Assembly: GCF_046036945.1 (NCBI RefSeq)
Contig: NZ_JBJQOQ010000002.1
Coordinates: 248,001 to 312,000 of the forward strand
DNA length: 64,000 nucleotides
Origin: Brevibacillus_C sp046036945
GTDB taxonomy: Bacteria; Bacillota; Bacilli; Brevibacillales; Brevibacillaceae
Direction of reading: 5' to 3'
In this document: positions 59,444 to 64,000 of the stretch, piece by piece
Layout of the letters: every line of letters starts with the position of its first letter
Numbering within the stretch: the stretch's first letter is position 1
Made by a program: the position numbers and the translations under genes
The notes under the pieces: generated by a model
The model's database searches: none
What the model was told of the DNA's origin: nothing
What the model saw: the letters and a program-made list of their open reading frames with translations, nothing else

Positions 59444-60538
59444 CTAGTTCAATCTCACGGCCATGCCTGTAATGACACCTGCAGCGTCCCTTGAGAATCG
59501 AATTCCGATACGCTCGCCATTTCCTTCGGAGATGGCTGCCATATCCGTTAAGCCTGTTTCCCCTTCTTTGAACAGCACGTCTACGGAAAGCGAAACGCTG
59601 GTGCCTGCATATTCATAGCGGAGCATGCCATCCTTGTCGGGAGTCACTTTTTTCATGGATTCTGGGATGACAACAGCATTTTTCCAATCCTTTGCTGCAG
59701 CATCGCCAACCGTCGAACCCTCGGCGGGTTCTTGCAATAATTGTTGCAAATACTTTTCAGCCTGGTCGTGATCCGCCTTTTTTACGTCTAGAGGCAAATT
59801 GAAAAGTGCGTTGCCTCCGCTGTACTCCGTATTGCGGCTGATTTCTCCCGTTTTTTCATCATAATGAAAAGCATTGATGTCATAAAATGCACTGGTGCTT
59901 ACGGCCAAATAAACCCCTCTGTCAGCGAATTTTTCGATCCCGTCTAATTCTATCAATCTGTACGTGACCCCGTCTTTTACAAATTCGCTATAGCCGCCAT
60001 TCATTGAAGCGATGTTCACCAGCCATGGCTTTTGACCTTTAATGAGTGGAGAAACAAAGAAAGGGGTTTTTCCATATTCTTCATCCTGAGTATCTGGCAT
60101 TTTACTGCCATCTTGCTTTTCTATAGAGACTACAGCATAGGTTCTGTCTGGATGGATCTCACTTGCCGACCCTCCAAAATCGCTTAAACCTTTGCCGGAT
60201 ACGATGCCAAGGAATGTGAATGTAAAACCGCCCGAAACAATCGATTCGTTGGCCGTAATGGCATGTTCCTGGTCAAATGCACGGGCAAGCGCTTGGTCTC
60301 CCAGTTGCTCGGCAATTTGCCTGGTATTGAGAAGGTGCGAAGCGGCCAAGGCTGTTATGGACGTTGTGACAGTTATTGCTGCAGCAATCAGTGCAACGGA
60401 TAGTCTTTTCTTAAATGGTTTTTTCATCTCGGCTCTCTCCTTAAAATGGTTCATTACCTTTTGGTTTAATTCATCACTTGGCTGAATGGTTGAAGATAAG
60501 GCTTGTCTCAAAAGTTTATCTAATTGCTCATCTTTCAT
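59444..60538 (-). CDS. Putative anti-sigma factor, membrane protein
   Basis: This 364-residue protein has a short cytoplasmic N-terminus (about 55 residues, including DEQLDKLLRQALSS), one membrane segment (LSVALIAAAITVTTSITALAA) and a large extracytoplasmic part. The genetic partner is an ECF sigma factor that overlaps its start by four bases, so anti-sigma function is likely. No zinc-type anti-sigma motif (HxxxCxxC) is seen. The external domain would sense the signal. The ATG at 60538 follows GGAGGCGA. Confidence 0.75.
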   Translation of the reverse strand: MKDEQLDKLLRQALSSTIQPSDELNQKVMNHFKERAEMKKPFKKRLSVALIAAAITVTTSITALAASHLLNTRQIAEQLGDQALARAFDQEHAITANESIVSGGFTFTFLGIVSGKGLSDFGGSASEIHPDRTYAVVSIEKQDGSKMPDTQDEEYGKTPFFVSPLIKGQKPWLVNIASMNGGYSEFVKDGVTYRLIELDGIEKFADRGVYLAVSTSAFYDINAFHYDEKTGEISRNTEYSGGNALFNLPLDVKKADHDQAEKYLQQLLQEPAEGSTVGDAAAKDWKNAVVIPESMKKVTPDKDGMLRYEYAGTSVSLSVDVLFKEGETGLTDMAAISEGNGERIGIRFSRDAAGVITGMAVRLN

Positions 60539-61056
60539 ATTGACTTCGCCTCCACAAATTTTTTCAATTCTTGTCTGCACTTGTGCAGCCTGCTTTTTAC
60601 CGTCCCGGGTGGAATATTCAATGCCGATGAGATCTCTTCGATGGACATTTCAGCCGTATAATACATGTACAATGGGACTTTTAATTTATCGTTCAGCGAA
60701 TGTGCTGCCATTTGTAGCATCGCCCGAAATTCATTGGAGATGGCGATCTCTTCGGGGGTAGCTTGATCTATGAACCGGTGATGGTTCACATCATCATGCA
60801 GTTCCTTTTTTGGTGCTATTCTTTCTCGCCAGGCATGTTTTCGGATCTTGTTCTTCCATAGCTTTGAAGCGATGGAGATGAGAAATGCTTTTGGCTTCTG
60901 ATCCATATCAATTTTGTGACACAGCTCCGTCGCTTTCAGGAATGTCTCTTGATACAGGTCATCTGCATCAGCCTTGTTCTTTACAAGCATGTAACAAAAT
61001 CCATAAACAGCCTTGCCGTGCTGCTCTACGAGCTCATGCAAATCAGATATACCCAA
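60535..61056 (-). CDS. ECF-type RNA polymerase sigma factor
   Basis: This 173-residue protein has sigma region 2 (VYGFCYMLVKNKADADDLYQETF) and region 4 (MSIEEISSALNIPPGTVKSRLHKCRQEL). The spacing and length fit group 4 ECF factors. The TTG at 61056 is chosen because AAGGAGGGG lies immediately upstream; the longer ATG reading lacks one. It overlaps its probable anti-sigma gene by four bases. The regulon is unknown. Confidence 0.88.
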   Translation of the reverse strand: MGISDLHELVEQHGKAVYGFCYMLVKNKADADDLYQETFLKATELCHKIDMDQKPKAFLISIASKLWKNKIRKHAWRERIAPKKELHDDVNHHRFIDQATPEEIAISNEFRAMLQMAAHSLNDKLKVPLYMYYTAEMSIEEISSALNIPPGTVKSRLHKCRQELKKFVEAKSI

Positions 61057-61230
61057 GCTGCCCCTCCTTTCTGCATACATTTGAATCAAAGAGGCCTCTC
61101 ACCTATATATTGTCATGGCAAGATATAAGGTTCATTTCGTTTTTTCCGTCTTTTTCTTCCGCTTGTCCTGAAAAATACATTATAATACATATCAGTAAAT
61201 TCAAAATGATCATTCGAGGAGGAAATTGAC

Positions 61231-62073
61231 ATGGCAAACGTAAAGCAAACAGCACTGAAGGGGATACTCGCCTTCTCCCTTTTGGCAGGCGGCTTTGTAG
61301 CGGGGAATTTTTTGCCTGTGGCCGGGGCAGACCAGACGGTGCAGCAAGGCGCCGGAGTAAAGGCGGAATCGCGGTTGGATCAGATCGTTGCCCAAGGGTA
61401 CATTCGCGTAGGCACCGCAGGAGATTACAAACCCTTTACATACCTGAATCCCACGACGGGAGAATACGAGGGCTACGACATCGACGCCGCCAAACAATTG
61501 GCCGAAGCGCTGGGAGTGGAAGTGCGCTTTGTGAAAACGACCTGGCCTACCTTGATGGACGACTTGCTGGCAGATAAGTTCGATATCGCCATGGGCGGAA
61601 TCACCAGAAACTTCCAGCGGCAAATCAAGGCCCATCTCTCGCAGGCGTACTACCTGGACGGGAAGACAGCGCTGATCAACGAAAAAAACAAGGATAAATT
61701 CAAGAGCCTGGCAGATATCGACAAGGCTGGCGTGACGATTGCCGTCAACCCTGGCGGAACCAATGAAAAATTTGTCCGTGCCAATATCAAGCAAGCCAAG
61801 ATTACTGTCATTGAAAACAACATGGATATCCCCGGCCTGATCGCGGAAGGAAAATACGATGTGATGTTTACGGACGGCGTAGAGGCGAAGTACTACGCCA
61901 AGCAGGACAAACGTCTGTATGCCGGGTTTACCGATCACCCTTTCACGCATGACGACAAGGCGTATTTGATGCAGCGGGGTGACGCGATCTTTCAAAACTT
62001 TATCAACTTCTGGGTCGAGGAAATGAAGGCAAAGGGCGGATTCGAAGAGCTCGAAAAAAAGTGGATCCAGTAA
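61231..62073 (+). CDS. PheC-like periplasmic-binding-fold protein (possible cyclohexadienyl dehydratase)
   Basis: This 280-residue protein has a signal peptide or anchor (residues ~10-33) and a family 3 solute-binding fold. It matches the cyclohexadienyl dehydratase subfamily closely: RVGTAGDYKPFTYLN, EGYDIDAAKQLAEALGV, DIAMGGITRNFQRQ and VNPGGTNEKFVRANI. In PheC a glutamate in the NPGGTNEKF-like motif is reported as catalytic, and it is retained here. The protein could therefore convert prephenate or arogenate outside the membrane, or be a transport binding protein. GAGGAGG precedes the ATG. No permease gene is adjacent. Confidence 0.75.
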   Translation: MANVKQTALKGILAFSLLAGGFVAGNFLPVAGADQTVQQGAGVKAESRLDQIVAQGYIRVGTAGDYKPFTYLNPTTGEYEGYDIDAAKQLAEALGVEVRFVKTTWPTLMDDLLADKFDIAMGGITRNFQRQIKAHLSQAYYLDGKTALINEKNKDKFKSLADIDKAGVTIAVNPGGTNEKFVRANIKQAKITVIENNMDIPGLIAEGKYDVMFTDGVEAKYYAKQDKRLYAGFTDHPFTHDDKAYLMQRGDAIFQNFINFWVEEMKAKGGFEELEKKWIQ

Positions 62074-62087
62074 GGGTGCCGGACAGA

Positions 62088-62116
62088 TGCAATCGGAAAA
62101 ACCGATTGCATTTTTA
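62088..62116 (+). terminator. Rho-independent terminator of the PheC-like gene
   Basis: TGCAATCGG / CCGATTGCA form a 9-bp perfect stem with an AAAAA loop, followed by TTTTTATT. Confidence 0.92.
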
Positions 62117-62142
62117 TTGATCTGTATGTATAATAATTCACA
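62106..62142 (+). promoter_or_regulatory. carA promoter with ArgR-box-like operator
   Basis: TTGCAT (62106-62111) and a perfect TATAAT (62129-62134) are 17 bases apart. The -35 lies in the right arm of the preceding terminator. An ArgR-box-like sequence, TATGTATAATAATTCACA (62125-62142), covers the -10. Confidence 0.65.
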
Positions 62143-62196
62143 GTTACGAATATGTATACGATTATAGAAAAGTGCGTCAACTGTCTTGGAGAGGAG

Positions 62197-63312
62197 ATGG
62201 AACAATTGGAAATGTACGCACAATCAAACGGAGCTGGATATATCACCTTGACGACGGGGGAAGTCTTCAGCGGGCGGCTGTACGGGGCTCCGCTGGCGGC
62301 GACTGGTGAGGTGGTTTTTTATACAGGTATGACTGGATATCAAGAGGTGATGACCGATCCGTCCTTTGCCGGGCAGCTGGTCACCTTTACGTATCCGCTG
62401 ATCGGAAACTACGGAATCAACGATACCGACTACGAGTCGGGAAAGCCGGCCCTGTCTGGCATGATTGTGGGCGATCTGTGCGAGAAGCCCAGCCACTACC
62501 GGGCGAAGTACTCGCTGGCACAGGCAGCGGAGCGCTTTGGCTTTCCCATCCTCGCGGGCATCGATACGCGGGCGATAACCAAAATAGTCCGCACCCGTCA
62601 CCTGGTGCACGGCGTAATCAGCGACAGGCCGCTGACGCCGGAAGAGATGTCAGCGTACCGCTGGGATCACGCGAAAAAATCCCTGGTGGCAAGCGTTTCT
62701 TCTGCGAAGCAGATTCACTACCCCGGCAAAGGCGAGCATGTCGTGATCGTAGATCTGGGCATGAAGCAGTCGATTGCCGATGCGCTGGTGGAACTGGGCT
62801 GCAGCGTGACAGTCGTGCCGTTTGACACCAGCTTTGCCGAGATCGAAGCGCTGAAACCTGCCGGCGTCGTGCTGTCCAACGGGCCGGGTGATCCCAATGA
62901 CTTGATGGCGTACTGCAGCGAGTGGCGCAAGGCGGCGGAGAGATTTCCGACACTGGGCATCTGCCTCGGAAATCAGATGCTTGCCCTGATGTTCGGCGGC
63001 CGGACCGGGCGCCTGCCTTTCGGGCACCGCGGCGGCAACCATCCGGTCGTAGAGCTGGCGACAGGGAAGGTCTACATGACTTCGCAGAACCACGGCTACG
63101 TCGTGCAGGAGGAATCGCTCGATCAGCGGCAGTTGGAGGTTACGTACCGCAATGTCAATGACGGTTCGGTAGAAGGTCTGCGCCATTTGTATTTGCCGAT
63201 TACCGGCGTGCAGTTCCATCCCGAAGCCCATCCGGGCCCAAGCGATACATCGCATATTTTGCAGCAGTTTACCAAGTCCTTGCAGTTACAGGGAGCGAGA
63301 AACTATGCCTAA
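62197..63312 (+). CDS. carA: Carbamoyl-phosphate synthase small subunit
   Basis: This 371-residue subunit supplies ammonia from glutamine to CarB. An N-terminal CPSase small-chain domain (TGMTGYQEVMTDPSF) is followed by a class I glutamine amidotransferase domain with the nucleophile Cys in GICLGNQM and His/Glu in FHPEAHPGP. The ATG at 62197 is taken as start; TTG 62206 and ATG 62212 are alternatives. It overlaps carB by eight bases. Location and operator suggest it is the arginine-regulated copy. Confidence 0.95.
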   Translation: MEQLEMYAQSNGAGYITLTTGEVFSGRLYGAPLAATGEVVFYTGMTGYQEVMTDPSFAGQLVTFTYPLIGNYGINDTDYESGKPALSGMIVGDLCEKPSHYRAKYSLAQAAERFGFPILAGIDTRAITKIVRTRHLVHGVISDRPLTPEEMSAYRWDHAKKSLVASVSSAKQIHYPGKGEHVVIVDLGMKQSIADALVELGCSVTVVPFDTSFAEIEALKPAGVVLSNGPGDPNDLMAYCSEWRKAAERFPTLGICLGNQMLALMFGGRTGRLPFGHRGGNHPVVELATGKVYMTSQNHGYVVQEESLDQRQLEVTYRNVNDGSVEGLRHLYLPITGVQFHPEAHPGPSDTSHILQQFTKSLQLQGARNYA

Positions 63313-64000
63313 ACAAGAACACATCAAAAAAGTGCTGGTGATCGGATCGGGTCCGATCGTGATCGGGCAGGCGGCAGAATTTGATTACGCAGGTGCGCAA
63401 GCCTGCCTGTCTTTAAAAGAAGAAGGAGTACAAGTCGTCCTCGTCAACAACAATCCGGCGACGATCATGACAGACGAGCAGATGGCCGACAAGGTGTATC
63501 TGGAGCCGCTCACTGTGGGGTCGCTGACGAAAATTATTGAAAAAGAGCGGCCAGACGGCCTGCTGCCGACACTGGGTGGCCAGACCGGGCTTAATCTGGC
63601 GGTGGAATTGGCAGAAGCCGGAGTGCTCGAAAAGTACCAAGTCTCGCTGCTCGGGACACCGCTTGACGCGATTCAGAACGGAGAGGACCGCGAACTGTTT
63701 AAAAAGATGATGGCGGAAATCGGCGAACCGGTGCCGGAGAGCACCACCGTGCAAACGGTTGAGGCGGCGCTGCAGTTTGCCTCGCAGATCGGTTACCCGG
63801 TCATCGTCCGTCCCGCGTATACCCTCGGCGGCGCCGGCGGCGGTATCGCAGGAGATGAAGCCGAATTAAAAGCAGCGGCTGCGCGCGGAATCGCCGCCAG
63901 TCCGATCGGACAGATTCTCGTCGAACGCAGCGTCAAGGGCTGGAAAGAGATTGAATACGAAGTGATGCGGGACGCAAACAACACCTGCATCATCGTTTGC
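63305..64000 (+). CDS. carB: Carbamoyl-phosphate synthase large subunit (3' end outside window)
   Basis: The first 232 codons are present and the frame runs open to the end. The start MPKQEHIKKVLVIGSGPIVI with IGQAAEFDYAGAQAC is typical for CarB. The first ATP-grasp domain begins with ELFKKMMAEIG and includes RPAYTLGGAGGGIA. It makes carbamoyl phosphate from bicarbonate, ammonia and ATP. The ATG overlaps carA by eight bases, with GGGAGCGAG upstream. Confidence 0.96.
   Translation, partial: MPKQEHIKKVLVIGSGPIVIGQAAEFDYAGAQACLSLKEEGVQVVLVNNNPATIMTDEQMADKVYLEPLTVGSLTKIIEKERPDGLLPTLGGQTGLNLAVELAEAGVLEKYQVSLLGTPLDAIQNGEDRELFKKMMAEIGEPVPESTTVQTVEAALQFASQIGYPVIVRPAYTLGGAGGGIAGDEAELKAAAARGIAASPIGQILVERSVKGWKEIEYEVMRDANNTCIIVC

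Overview
The window is chromosomal DNA from a low-to-mid GC, flagellated, S-layered member of the Bacillales, most like Brevibacillus or a close Paenibacillaceae relative. This is judged from gene order and protein character; no search was run. The backbone follows the Bacillus subtilis order degS-degU-comFA-comFC-yvyF-flgM-flgN-flgK-flgL-yviE-fliW-csrA-hag-flaG-fliD-fliS-fliT-hpf-secA-prfB, with lineage-specific genes inserted between the conserved blocks. No rRNA, tRNA, insertion sequence, phage or CRISPR array was seen.

Layout. 1-3.5 kb: the 3' part of a PAS-GGDEF-EAL protein, then a thiamine-diphosphate enzyme paired with a carboxymuconolactone-decarboxylase-like protein. 3.5-13.4 kb is an envelope and secretion region. 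It holds a small membrane protein, a polysaccharide deacetylase, three tandem SLAP-type S-layer assembly paralogues followed by a secreted Ig-like protein, two different subtilases and two small secreted proteins. 13.4-14.9 kb: metK under a SAM-I riboswitch. 15.3-20.7 kb: degS-degU, two small unknown genes where many Bacillales carry degV, then comFA-comFC. 20.8-24 kb: a long coiled-coil repeat gene, a secreted protein of unknown function and an L,D-transpeptidase.

24-44 kb is the late flagellar region. A cluster of flagellar genes leads through fliW-csrA to flagellin, whose leader carries a sigma-D promoter and a CsrA-type GGA hairpin. Between hag and flaG lies an AT-rich glycosylation island of about 11 kb, headed by its own sigma-D promoter. 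It contains an unknown gene, a Maf flagellin glycosyltransferase and a GDP-sugar legionaminic-acid pathway (ptmE, legB, legC, legH, legG, legI, legF). A formyltransferase and a PIG-L deacetylase sit inside the pathway, suggesting an N-formylated or otherwise re-acylated nonulosonic acid on the filament. flaG-fliD-fliS-fliT follow from another sigma-D promoter, then a TylF-like methyltransferase and a large unknown protein.

46.5-64 kb: a tiny YjfB-like gene, a heptad-repeat protein, a DnaA-box-like cluster, two components of an amino-acid ABC transporter, a cold-shock gene, hpf, secA, a fabH homologue and prfB with its programmed +1 frameshift site. A YciI protein and a cytochrome c lipoprotein come next. 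The last part is arginine and carbamoyl-phosphate synthesis (argC-argB-argD, carA-carB), interrupted by a sigma/anti-sigma pair and a PheC-like periplasmic-binding-fold protein. ArgR-like operators stand before argC and carA. carB runs off the right end and the GGDEF-EAL gene off the left end.
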